Assembly (NCBI GenBank): GCA_963714145.1
Contig: OY970235.1
Span: 930,001-994,000 of the forward strand
Reading direction: 5' to 3'
Length of the DNA stretch: 64,000 nt
Origin: JBBWZH01 sp035544115
GTDB lineage: Bacteria; Actinomycetota; Actinomycetes; Mycobacteriales; CADCTP01
Both the position numbers and the translations under genes were made by a program. Below the pieces are notes generated by a model that did no database searches, had not been told where the DNA came from, and worked only from the letters and a program-made list of their open reading frames with translations. Shown here piece by piece: positions 1 through 8,134 of the stretch (positions are counted from its first letter, which is position 1; each line of letters starts with the position of its first letter).

Positions 1-40
1 GGCGCGCGTCACGGCCGACAGCTCCCTCGTCCGGAAGCTC
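1..40 (-). pseudogene. possible remnant of a PIN-domain toxin, cut by the window edge
   Basis: Just after the antitoxin stop the minus strand reads ELPDEGAV, and one base shift later SAVTRA. Together they resemble the interior segment ELPDEVAVSAVT that lies some 25-40 residues into VapC-type PIN toxins. Here it follows the antitoxin stop with no room for the N-terminal DTN motif, so a toxin whose 5' end was deleted is one reading. Only about 40 bases are visible, so this is weak and could be chance. Confidence 0.22.
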
Positions 41-45
41 CGCGA

Positions 46-285
46 TTACCGCCCATACCGGTCGATGATCTCCTGGTCGGCCATGGCGGCCTGGTCCGCA
101 CGGAACGCGTCGACATCGACGCTTGCGGCGTTGCGTGACATGGCGACGAACTCGTCCCGGGTGACGAAGCGCCGCGGTCGACGCTGCTGAATCAGCTCGC
201 CTGTGTGGCGGCCGACGCGAGTGACCGTGAACGGCTGACCGCCCTCGACCGCGTCCATGATCTCCTTGGACCTGCTCCGGAGCAC
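46..285 (-). CDS. Phd/YefM-type antitoxin
   Basis: The 79-residue product matches the Phd/YefM antitoxin pattern: a short DNA-binding N-terminal part (RSRSKEIMDAVEGGQPFTVT, then VGRHTGEL) and a polar toxin-wrapping tail rich in Asp and Ala. Such proteins repress their own operon and neutralise a partner toxin. The start shown is GTG. The same frame continues upstream into residues ITQR, which family members have just after the initiator Met, but no ATG/GTG/TTG precedes that segment before the stop of the neighbouring hydrolase, so the N-terminus may be eroded. The expected toxin gene directly downstream is at best a fragment. Confidence 0.7.
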   Translation of the reverse strand: MLRSRSKEIMDAVEGGQPFTVTRVGRHTGELIQQRRPRRFVTRDEFVAMSRNAASVDVDAFRADQAAMADQEIIDRYGR

Positions 286-324
286 GCGTTGGGTGATCGC
301 AGGCTGCCAGCGGGTGGCGCGGCG

Positions 325-978
325 CTACCAGCCGCGGGCGCGCCAGTCTGGGACGGCGGCGCGCTCGGCGCCGAGGGTGGAGTCGTTGCCGTGGCCCGGG
401 TAGAACCAGGTCTCGTCCGGGAGGGTGCCGAAGACGCGTGCCTCCACGTCGTCCAGCAGCGAGGTGAAGTCGGCCGGGCTGGTGGTCTTGCCGACGCCGC
501 CGGGGAACAGCGAGTCGCCGGTGAACAGGTGCGGGGTGCCGGCCGGGTCGCGGTAGAGCAGCGCGATGCTGCCCGGGGTGTGCCCGCGCAGGTGGATGAC
601 CTCCAGCGTGACCTCGCCGACGGCGACCGTGCCGCCGTGCTCGACCTGCTCGTCCGGCGGCAGCGGCAGCTCGGCGGCGTCCAGCGGGTGCGCGACGGTG
701 CGGGCGCCGGTGGCCTCGACCACATCCTCCAGGGCCTGCCAGTGGTCGCCGTGCCGGTGGGTGGTGACGATGGTCTGCACCCCGGCCGGGCCGATCAGCT
801 CCAGCAGCCGGTCCTCCTCGTTGGCCGCGTCGATCAGCAGCCCGGCCCCGGTGGCGGTGCAGCGCAGCAGGTAGGCGTTGTTGTGCATGGGGCCGACCGC
901 GAGCTTGTCGATGGTCAGCGCCGGTAGCTCCCGCCGGTCCGCCGGGCCGCCGATCTTGACCTCACCGGTGTAGCTCAT
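325..978 (-). CDS. metallo-beta-lactamase-fold hydrolase, glyoxalase II-like
   Basis: 217 residues. The metal-binding signature THRHGDHWQ (HxHxDH type) lies near residue 73, followed by GHTPGS with a further His ligand, GDSLFPGGVG, and FYPGHGNDST near the end. This order is that of glyoxalase II-like hydrolases, which bind two metal ions and cleave thioesters such as S-acyl-glutathione or mycothiol analogues. The protein is short for true glyoxalase II and the substrate is unknown. It is transcribed divergently from uvrA, about 120 bases away. The ATG start is well placed. Confidence 0.85.
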   Translation of the reverse strand: MSYTGEVKIGGPADRRELPALTIDKLAVGPMHNNAYLLRCTATGAGLLIDAANEEDRLLELIGPAGVQTIVTTHRHGDHWQALEDVVEATGARTVAHPLDAAELPLPPDEQVEHGGTVAVGEVTLEVIHLRGHTPGSIALLYRDPAGTPHLFTGDSLFPGGVGKTTSPADFTSLLDDVEARVFGTLPDETWFYPGHGNDSTLGAERAAVPDWRARGW

Positions 979-1097
979 CGCTCGCTCCTCATCACTGGAT
1001 CCCTGCCCGCATCCTGCCCCATCCGCGGTCGGGAAGATTCTGTCGGTACCCGTCGCTAGAGTCGGGACGACCTCTCCTCTACGGCGGAAGACACCCT

Positions 1098-3989
1098 GTG
1101 GCAGACCGATTGATCGTCCGTGGCGCGCGCGAGCACAACCTCAAGGACGTCAACCTTGACCTGCCCCGAGACAGCCTGATCGTGTTCACCGGGCTGTCCG
1201 GGTCGGGCAAGTCCAGCTTGGCCTTCGACACGATCTTCGCCGAGGGCCAGCGTCGTTACGTCGAGTCGCTCTCGGCGTACGCACGGCAGTTCCTCGGCCA
1301 GATGGACAAGCCGGACGTGGACTTCATCGAGGGTCTGTCCCCGGCCGTGTCGATCGACCAGAAGTCCACCTCCAGGAACCCGCGGTCGACCGTGGGGACG
1401 ATCACGGAGGTGTACGACTACCTGCGGTTGCTGTACGCGCGCGCCGGGCGACCACACTGCCCGAAGTGTGGCCGGCCGATCACCCGGCAGACCCCGCAGC
1501 AGATCGTCGACCGGGTGCTGGAGATGGAGGACGGCACCCGGTTCCAGGTGCTCGCGCCGGTGATCCGCGGCCGCAAGGGTGAGTACGTCGACCTGTTCGC
1601 CGACCTGCAGACCAAGGGCTACTCCCGGGTCCGGGTAGACGGCGTGGTGCACTCGCTGACCGAGCCGCCGAAGCTGAAGAAGCAGGAGAAGCACACGATC
1701 GAGGTGGTGGTCGACCGGTTGACCGCCAAGGCGTCCTCGAAGCGCCGGCTGACCGACTCGGTGGAGACCGCGCTGGGCCTGGCCGGCGGCCTGATCGTGC
1801 TCGACTTCGTCGACCTGCCCGACGACGATCCACATCGCGAGCGCACCTTCTCCGAGCACCTGGCCTGCCTGTACGACGACCTGTCGTTCGAGGCGATGGA
1901 GCCGCGCTCGTTCTCGTTCAACTCACCCTATGGGGCGTGCCCCGACTGCACCGGGCTGGGCACCCGCAAGGAGGTCGACCCGGAGCTGGTCGTGCCCGAC
2001 CCGGAGCGCAGCCTGCAGGAGGGCGCGATCGCCCCGTGGTCGTCGGCCCAGACCAGCGAATACTTCCTGCGCCTGCTGACCGCGCTGGGTGACGCGGTCG
2101 GCTTCAAGACCGACCAGCCCTGGGAGCGGCTGCCGGCCCGGGCGCAGAAGGCGGTCCTGTACGGGCACGACACGCAGGTGCACGTCCGCTACAAGAACCG
2201 GTACGGCCGGGAGCGGGCCTACTACGCGGCGTACGAGGGCGCGATCCCGTTCCTGGAGCGGCGGCACTCGGAGACCGACAGCGAGTACAGCCGGGAGAAG
2301 TACGAGGGCTACATGCGGGAGGTGCCCTGCCCGGCCTGCGGCGGGGCCCGGCTGAAGCCCGAGGTGCTGGCGGTGACGCTGGGCGGCAAGTCGATCGCCG
2401 AGGCGTCCGGGCTGTCGATCGGCGAGTGCGGCGAGTTCCTGCGCACGCTGGAGCTGTCGCACCGGGAGCGGATGATCGCCGAGCGGGTGCTCAAGGAGGT
2501 GCACGCCCGGCTCGGCTTCCTGGTCGACGTCGGGCTCGACTACCTCTCCCTCGACCGGCCGGCCGCGACCCTGGCCGGTGGCGAGGCGCAGCGGATCCGG
2601 CTGGCCACCCAGATCGGCTCCGGCCTGGTCGGCGTGCTGTACGTGCTGGACGAGCCGTCCATCGGGCTGCACCAGCGGGATAATCGCCGGCTGATCGACA
2701 CGCTGGTCCGGCTGCGCGACCTGGGCAACACGCTGATCGTGGTCGAGCACGACGAGGACACCATCCGCACCGCCGACTGGGTGGTCGACATCGGCCCCGG
2801 CGCGGGCGAGCACGGCGGCCAGGTGGTCGTCTCCGGCACCGTCGAAGACCTGCTGGCCAGCGAAGACTCGGTGACCGGCGGGTACCTGTCGGGCCGCCGG
2901 AAGATCGAGATCCCGGCCCAGCGCCGGCCGCGCACGCCGGGCCGGGAGCTGGTGGTGGAGGGCGCCCGCGAGCACAACCTGCGCAACGTGGACGTGACCT
3001 TCCCGCTGGGCTGCATGGTCGCGGTCACCGGGGTGTCCGGCTCGGGCAAGTCGACCCTGGTCAACGACATCCTGTACGCGGTGCTGGCGAACCGGGTCAA
3101 CGGCGCCCGGCTGGTCCCCGGGCGGCACCGCCGGGTGCGCGGGCTGGACGACGTGGACAAGGTGGTCGGCGTCGACCAGTCGCCGATCGGCCGCACCCCG
3201 CGGTCCAACCCGGCCACCTACACCGGCGTCTTCGACCACATCCGGCGGCTGTTCGCGGAGACCACCGAGGCGAAGATCCGCGGGTACCAGCCCGGCCGGT
3301 TCTCGTTCAACGTCAAGGGCGGCCGGTGCGAGGCGTGCGCCGGCGACGGCACCATCAAGATCGAGATGAACTTCCTGCCGGACGTCTACGTCCCGTGCGA
3401 GGTCTGCAAGGGCGCCCGGTACAACCGGGAGACGCTCGAGGTGCACTTCAAGGGCAAGACCATCGCCGAGGTGCTGGACATGCCGATCGAGGAGGGCGCG
3501 GAGTTCTTCGCCGCGGTCCCGGCGATCGCCCGGCACCTGACCACGCTGGTCGACGTCGGCCTCGGGTACGTCCGGCTGGGCCAGCCCGCGCCGACCCTGT
3601 CCGGCGGCGAGGCGCAGCGCGTGAAGCTCGCCTCCGAGCTGCAGAAGCGGTCCACCGGCCGCACCGTCTACGTGCTGGACGAGCCGACCACCGGGCTGCA
3701 CTTCGAGGACGTCCGCAAGCTGCTCGGCGTGCTCGGCAGGCTGGTCGACGCCGGCAACACGGTCATCGTCATCGAGCACAACCTGGACGTGATCAAGACC
3801 GCCGACTGGCTGATCGACATGGGCCCCGAGGGCGGCAGCGGCGGCGGCACCGTGGTCGGCACCGGCACCCCGGAGGAGATCGCCGCGCTGGACGGCAGCC
3901 ACACCGGTCGCTTCCTCCGCGACCTGCTCGCCCCCACGCCGACGGCCGCCCCGGTCCGCCGCCGGGCCCGTGCCAAGGCCGCCGTCTGA
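1098..3989 (+). CDS. uvrA: excinuclease ABC subunit A (UvrA)
   Basis: 963 residues, full length. UvrA is the damage-recognition ATPase of nucleotide excision repair and loads UvrB on lesions. Both ABC modules are visible: Walker A GLSGSGKSS near residue 31 and GVSGSGKST near 650, signatures LAGGEAQRIRLA and LSGGEAQRVKLA, and Walker B/D-loop LDEPSIGLH and LDEPTTGLH. Zinc-finger cysteines appear as CPKC, CPDC, CPAC and CEAC...CEVC. Start is GTG with a weak Shine-Dalgarno sequence. A TAGAGT hexamer at 1057-1062 is a possible -10 element; no SOS box was recognised. uvrC lies about 1.2 kb downstream. Confidence 0.98.
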   Translation: MADRLIVRGAREHNLKDVNLDLPRDSLIVFTGLSGSGKSSLAFDTIFAEGQRRYVESLSAYARQFLGQMDKPDVDFIEGLSPAVSIDQKSTSRNPRSTVGTITEVYDYLRLLYARAGRPHCPKCGRPITRQTPQQIVDRVLEMEDGTRFQVLAPVIRGRKGEYVDLFADLQTKGYSRVRVDGVVHSLTEPPKLKKQEKHTIEVVVDRLTAKASSKRRLTDSVETALGLAGGLIVLDFVDLPDDDPHRERTFSEHLACLYDDLSFEAMEPRSFSFNSPYGACPDCTGLGTRKEVDPELVVPDPERSLQEGAIAPWSSAQTSEYFLRLLTALGDAVGFKTDQPWERLPARAQKAVLYGHDTQVHVRYKNRYGRERAYYAAYEGAIPFLERRHSETDSEYSREKYEGYMREVPCPACGGARLKPEVLAVTLGGKSIAEASGLSIGECGEFLRTLELSHRERMIAERVLKEVHARLGFLVDVGLDYLSLDRPAATLAGGEAQRIRLATQIGSGLVGVLYVLDEPSIGLHQRDNRRLIDTLVRLRDLGNTLIVVEHDEDTIRTADWVVDIGPGAGEHGGQVVVSGTVEDLLASEDSVTGGYLSGRRKIEIPAQRRPRTPGRELVVEGAREHNLRNVDVTFPLGCMVAVTGVSGSGKSTLVNDILYAVLANRVNGARLVPGRHRRVRGLDDVDKVVGVDQSPIGRTPRSNPATYTGVFDHIRRLFAETTEAKIRGYQPGRFSFNVKGGRCEACAGDGTIKIEMNFLPDVYVPCEVCKGARYNRETLEVHFKGKTIAEVLDMPIEEGAEFFAAVPAIARHLTTLVDVGLGYVRLGQPAPTLSGGEAQRVKLASELQKRSTGRTVYVLDEPTTGLHFEDVRKLLGVLGRLVDAGNTVIVIEHNLDVIKTADWLIDMGPEGGSGGGTVVGTGTPEEIAALDGSHTGRFLRDLLAPTPTAAPVRRRARAKAAV

Positions 3990-4002
3990 CCCTGCGCAGC
4001 CG

Positions 4003-4050
4003 ACGGCCCCCGGCTTGGTGGCACGGCCGCGCCACCAAGCCGGGGGCCGT
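4003..4050 (+). terminator. strong hairpin downstream of uvrA
   Basis: A perfect 20-bp inverted repeat (4003-4022 with 4031-4050) encloses an 8-base loop, 13 bases after the uvrA stop. There is no U-run, which is usual for high-GC actinomycete terminators. It could act in both directions. Confidence 0.75.
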
Positions 4051-4204
4051 CCCCCGATCACCGGCGTCGGTCACCGGCGATCACGGTTGGGTCGTATGAA
4101 CCGGGCGCGCGCCGCTCGACCAAGCGCCGGCCGGGCACGGCTCCGCCGTCCTATCGCGCTGCCGCCGGGGGGAGGCGGGCCGCATTGGAAGGCGTACCGG
4201 TAAG

Positions 4205-4410
4205 ACGCCGCCGTGCGGGGTAGCCGGGCCGGGCGGGATCGCGTGCGGTCGGAGGGTCGCGTCGATCCGGGCTTGATCGCGGTCGTGCACCTGGTACCTG
4301 CGGTCGGTGTCGCTGCCGTCTCGGGGTGGCGCTGCCGTCTGGGGGGGACGCCGGAAATGGCGTTGCCGTGCGGGGGTGCGCTGCCGTGCGGGGGGCGGGC
4401 CAACCAAGGC
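4205..4410. repeat. degenerate GC-rich short tandem repeats
   Basis: The gap between uvrA and the SsgA-like gene (3990-4544) has no convincing gene. Besides the uvrA hairpin it holds several imperfect copies of a unit like GCTGCCGTCTCGGGGTGG (clear copies near 4311, 4330, 4361 and 4379; a weaker one near 4209). Open frames across it have repetitive, atypical composition and are most likely non-coding. Confidence 0.5.
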
Positions 4411-4544
4411 TGTTGTCCCGCAGCATAGCGATCGGCACGGCTCCCACCAGCCAGGACACGATCCGGCCGGCGTGTTGTTCGCCCGCTGTAACCGGTACGG
4501 CGGGGTCGAAACGCGCCCGACATCTGCCGGCCGGGCCGGCGCGG

Positions 4545-4979
4545 TCAGCCGTTCAGCATCCGGGCCAGTTCGGCGTCCAGGGCGGCGGCGCAGCCCTCAC
4601 CGCCGGGCGGCAGGATCTCCGCGGTCTCGGCCAGGAAGGTGCGCAGCGGCCCGGCCGCGGTGGTCACCACGCAGGGCAGCGTGGCGCCGCGCAGGGTGAG
4701 CGTCACCTGCTCGCCGTGCACGCTGATCTGCACGTGCCCGGCCGCCACCGGCAGGTCGGCGCCGGCGCCGCCGGCACCCGCCAGCACCTCGATCATCCGG
4801 TCGCGCAGCACCACCCAGCGGCCGCGCAGCAGCGACGGGTGGCTGGGCTTGGCCGCGACGACCAGCACCACGGCCAGCGGGTCCGCCTCGGACCAGTGCA
4901 GCCGCAGGACCGTGTCGGGGCCACGTCCGCTGCGGCCGACGTCACCGAGTGCTATCTCGCGGGTCACCGTCTGCGTCAT
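4545..4979 (-). CDS. SsgA-like sporulation/cell-division protein (SALP)
   Basis: 144 residues. Elements match the SsgA/SsgB family in order: a WSEADPLAVVLVV strand (compare YDTADPYAVHATF in SsgB), WVVLRDRMIEVL (WVFARDLLAEGL), a VQISV strand, and a C-terminal helix LRTFLAETAEILPPGGE, then DAELARML (FLKRTDAAVPPGTE / DTELSHIL). SALPs occur in sporulating actinomycetes, and SsgB recruits FtsZ to sporulation septa. The open frame extends upstream to 5174, but that part is Gly/Ala/Arg-rich low complexity, so the internal ATG at 4979 is preferred. Which SALP subclass it is remains unclear. It diverges from uvrC. Confidence 0.8.
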   Translation of the reverse strand: MTQTVTREIALGDVGRSGRGPDTVLRLHWSEADPLAVVLVVAAKPSHPSLLRGRWVVLRDRMIEVLAGAGGAGADLPVAAGHVQISVHGEQVTLTLRGATLPCVVTTAAGPLRTFLAETAEILPPGGEGCAAALDAELARMLNG

Positions 4980-5059
4980 TGGGGCCTCCGCCACGCAACC
5001 ATTTGCGCGGCGAGCCCAGGGTGGCACCCCCCGGCCGCCCCCGCCACTCGGACCGGCAA

Positions 5060-5150
5060 ACCGGCGCCGTCCCGGACCGGTCCCGGCCGCCGGCCCGGCG
5101 AACCGGCCGCTGGCCAGCCGCTGGCCAGCCGCTGGCCCGGCGAATCGGTC
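5060..5150. repeat. short GC-rich tandem repeat upstream of uvrC
   Basis: CCGCTGGCCAG-like units occur about three times in succession near 5109-5142, within a wider stretch of repeated GGCGAACCGG/GGCAAACCGG motifs. It separates the SsgA-like gene from uvrC, so it overlaps the region where their divergent promoters must lie. Confidence 0.5.
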
Positions 5151-5176
5151 AGACCCCCCGCGTACCCTCTTCAAAC

Positions 5177-7228
5177 GTGCCCGACCCGTCCACGTACCGC
5201 CCCGCCCCGGGCACGATTCCGGAGCAGCCCGGCGTCTACCGGTTCCGCGACGAGCGCGGTCGGGTCATCTACGTCGGCAAGGCGAAGAGCCTGCGGCAGC
5301 GGCTGAACAGCTACTTCGGCAGCGTCGCCGACCTGCACCCGCGCACCCGGCAGATGGTCACCAGCGCCGGTTCGGTGGAGTGGACGGTCGTTTCCACCGA
5401 GGTCGAGGCGCTGCAGCTGGAGTACAGCTGGATCAAGGAGTACGACCCGCGGTTCAACGTCCGGTACCGGGACGACAAGAGCTACCCGAGCCTGGCCGTC
5501 ACGCTGTACGAGGAGTACCCGCGGCTGCAGGTGATGCGCGGCGCGAAGAAGAAGGGGGTCCGCTACTTCGGGCCGTATTCGCACGCCTGGGCCATCCGGG
5601 AGACGCTCGACCTGCTGCTGCGGGTGTTCCCGGCGCGCACCTGCTCGGCCGGCGTGTTCAAGCGGGCCCACCAGGTCGGCCGGCCCTGCCTGCTCGGTTA
5701 CATCGGCAAGTGCTCCGCGCCGTGCGTCGACCGGGTCTCTGCCGACGAGCACCGGCGGATCGTCGAGGACTTCTGCGACTTCATGGCCGGCAAGACCGAC
5801 CTGATGATCCGCCGGCTGGAGCGGGAGATGGCGGCCGCCGCGACCGAGTTGGAGTTCGAGCGGGCGGCCCGGCTGCGGGACGACATCGGGGCGCTGCGCC
5901 GGGCGATGGAGAAGCAGGCCGTGGTGTTCGGCGACGGCACCGACGCGGACGTGGTCGCGTTCGCGCAGGACGCGCTGGAGGCGGCGGTCCAGGTGTTCCA
6001 CGTCCGCGGCGGCCGGGTGCGCGGCCAGCGCGGCTGGGTGGTGGACAAGGTCGAGGACGTCACCACCGGCGACCTGGTCGAGCAGTTCGTCACCCAGGTG
6101 TACGGCTGGTCCCAGGAAGCCGGCATGGTCGCCGAGGACGTGCCGCGGGAGATCCTCGTCCCCGAACCGCCGCCGGACGTCGAGGCGCTGACCCAGTGGC
6201 TGGAACAGCGGCGCGGCGGCCGGGTGTCGCTGCGGGTGCCGCAGCGCGGCGACAAGCGGGCGCTGATGGAGACCGTCGAGCGCAACGCGCAGCAGGCGTT
6301 CACCCAGCACAAGCTGAAGCGGGCCAGCGACCTGACCGCCCGGTCGCTGGCGCTGGCCGAACTGCAGCAGGCGCTCGGGTTGGACAGCGCGCCGCTGCGG
6401 ATCGAGTGCTTCGACGTCTCGCACGTGCAGGGCACCAACGTGGTGGCCAGCATGGTCGTCTTCGAGGACGGGCTGGCCCGCAAGTCGGAGTACCGCCGGT
6501 TCGCCATCCGCGGCACCGGCCGCCGGGCCGACGCGGCGCCGCTGGCGCCCGCGGAGCCGGGCGGGGACGACACCGCGTGGATCTACGAGGCGGTCCGCCG
6601 GCGGATGAGCCGGTACCTGGACGAGCGGCTGTCCACCGGCGAGGAGGGCGACGGGGTGGACGACGACGAAGGCCGGGTGCCCGCCGCGGCGACCCCGCTC
6701 GACCCGGAGACCGGCCGCCCGCGCAAGTTCGCCTACCCGCCGAACCTGCTGGTGGTCGACGGTGGCCAGCCGCAGGTCGCCGCGGCCGCGCAGGCGCTGG
6801 CCGACCTGGAGATCGACGACATCGCGCTGTGCGGGCTGGCCAAGCGGCTGGAGGAGGTCTGGCTGCCCGGCGACGACGAGCCGGTGATCCTGCCGCGCAC
6901 CTCCGAGGGGCTCTACCTGCTGCAGCGGGTGCGAGACGAGGCGCACCGGTTCGCGATCACGTACCACCGGCAGAAGCGGTCCCGGGCGATGACCACGTCC
7001 GCGCTGGACGGGGTGGCCGGGCTCGGCGAGACCCGGCGGAAGGCGCTGCTGCGTACGTTCGGTTCACTCAAGCGGCTCCGGGGGGCCAGCGCTGACGACA
7101 TCATGACCGTGCCGGGCATCGGGCGGCGCACCGCCGAGGCGGTCGTCGCCGCGCTGGCGCAGCCGGACGCCGAGCCGGGCCCGGCGGTCGACCCGACCAC
7201 TGGCGAAGTCCTCGAGGGGGACGCGTGA
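5177..7228 (+). CDS. uvrC: excinuclease ABC subunit C (UvrC)
   Basis: 683 residues. UvrC makes the two incisions around a lesion. The N-terminal GIY-YIG nuclease is seen as PGVYRF...IYVGKAKSLRQR (residues about 17-40). A UVR motif with ELEFERAARLRDDIGAL follows near 215-235, then the RNase H-like 5' nuclease with IECFDVSHVQGTNVVASMVV near 412, and tandem helix-hairpin-helix motifs (GLGETRRKALL, VPGIGRRTAEAVV) at the C-terminus. GTG at 5177 is chosen because upstream in-frame sequence is repetitive and unconserved. rapZ follows after 18 bases, suggesting co-transcription with rapZ-yvcK-whiA. Confidence 0.97.
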   Translation: MPDPSTYRPAPGTIPEQPGVYRFRDERGRVIYVGKAKSLRQRLNSYFGSVADLHPRTRQMVTSAGSVEWTVVSTEVEALQLEYSWIKEYDPRFNVRYRDDKSYPSLAVTLYEEYPRLQVMRGAKKKGVRYFGPYSHAWAIRETLDLLLRVFPARTCSAGVFKRAHQVGRPCLLGYIGKCSAPCVDRVSADEHRRIVEDFCDFMAGKTDLMIRRLEREMAAAATELEFERAARLRDDIGALRRAMEKQAVVFGDGTDADVVAFAQDALEAAVQVFHVRGGRVRGQRGWVVDKVEDVTTGDLVEQFVTQVYGWSQEAGMVAEDVPREILVPEPPPDVEALTQWLEQRRGGRVSLRVPQRGDKRALMETVERNAQQAFTQHKLKRASDLTARSLALAELQQALGLDSAPLRIECFDVSHVQGTNVVASMVVFEDGLARKSEYRRFAIRGTGRRADAAPLAPAEPGGDDTAWIYEAVRRRMSRYLDERLSTGEEGDGVDDDEGRVPAAATPLDPETGRPRKFAYPPNLLVVDGGQPQVAAAAQALADLEIDDIALCGLAKRLEEVWLPGDDEPVILPRTSEGLYLLQRVRDEAHRFAITYHRQKRSRAMTTSALDGVAGLGETRRKALLRTFGSLKRLRGASADDIMTVPGIGRRTAEAVVAALAQPDAEPGPAVDPTTGEVLEGDA

Positions 7229-7246
7229 TCACACGGGGGAGTACCG

Positions 7247-8134
7247 ATGAGCAGCGAGATGGCTAACCCGAGGGCCGGCCTGGATGTGGTGGTCGTCTCC
7301 GGGCTGTCCGGCGCGGGGCGCAGCACCGCCGCGAAGTGCCTGGAGGATCTGGGCTACTTCGTGGTCGACAACCTGCCGCCGGAGCTGATCGCGACGATGG
7401 TCGACCTGGGCAGCCGGTCGGCCGGCGCGGTGGCCCGGGTCGCCGTGGTGATGGATGTCCGCAGCCGGGCGTTCTCGGCCGACCTGCGCGAGGTGATCGT
7501 CGACCTGGACCGGCGCGGCTACCGGCCCCGGGTGCTGTTCCTGGAGGCGTCCGACGAGGTGCTGGTGCGCCGGTTCGAGGGGGTCCGGCGGGAGCACCCG
7601 CTGCAGGGCGGCCGCCGGCTGGTCGACGGCATCGCCGCCGAGCGGGCCCTGCTGGACGGGTTGCGCGGCGAGGCCGACCTGGTCGTGGACACCAGCCGGC
7701 TGACCGTGCACGACCTGCGCCGGGAGATCGAGCACGAGTTCGGCGGGGACGCCCCGCCGGCGCTACGCGCCACCGTGCTCTCCTTCGGCTACAAGTACGG
7801 TCTCCCGCTGGACGCCGACCTGGTGGTCGACGTCCGCTTCCTGCCCAACCCGCACTGGATCCCGGAGCTGCGCGAGCACACCGGCCAGGAACCGGAGGTA
7901 CGCGACTACGTGCTCAGCCAGTCCGGTGCCGGGGAGTTCCTGGACACCTACACCTCGTTGCTGCGCCTGGTCGGCGCCGGCTACCGCCGGGAGGGCAAGC
8001 GGTACCTGACCCTGGCTGTGGGCTGCACCGGCGGCAAGCACCGATCGGTCGCGATCGCCGAGGAGCTGGCCAAGCGGCTGGCCGGCGACGGCGTCCAGAC
8101 CTCGGTCGTGCACCGCGATCTGGGCCGCGAGTGA
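7247..8134 (+). CDS. rapZ: RapZ/YvcJ-family nucleotide-binding protein
   Basis: 295 residues. The P-loop GLSGAGRSTAAK (near residue 19), the VVDNLPPEL segment, the FLEASDEVLVRRFEGVRREHPL region and the C-terminal GCTGGKHRSVAIAEELAKRL are the hallmarks of RapZ/YvcJ. In E. coli RapZ directs RNase E to the GlmZ sRNA; in Gram-positives the role is less defined. The order rapZ-yvcK-whiA after uvrC is a conserved actinobacterial block. Its stop overlaps the next possible start (GTGA). Confidence 0.96.
   Translation: MSSEMANPRAGLDVVVVSGLSGAGRSTAAKCLEDLGYFVVDNLPPELIATMVDLGSRSAGAVARVAVVMDVRSRAFSADLREVIVDLDRRGYRPRVLFLEASDEVLVRRFEGVRREHPLQGGRRLVDGIAAERALLDGLRGEADLVVDTSRLTVHDLRREIEHEFGGDAPPALRATVLSFGYKYGLPLDADLVVDVRFLPNPHWIPELREHTGQEPEVRDYVLSQSGAGEFLDTYTSLLRLVGAGYRREGKRYLTLAVGCTGGKHRSVAIAEELAKRLAGDGVQTSVVHRDLGRE

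Noticed and set aside
1923..4061. 712-codon open frame antisense to uvrA
   Set aside because: A high-GC antisense artefact with repetitive VDQ/HPV-type composition and no domain.
4545..5174. Extended SsgA-like protein of 209 residues
   Set aside because: The extra N-terminal 65 residues are low-complexity repeats reaching across the uvrC promoter region; the internal ATG at 4979 begins at the conserved domain.
4639..7095. Long open frame (818 codons) overlapping uvrC
   Set aside because: Arg/Gly/Pro-rich shadow of uvrC in another frame; no family motifs, and uvrC explains the region fully.
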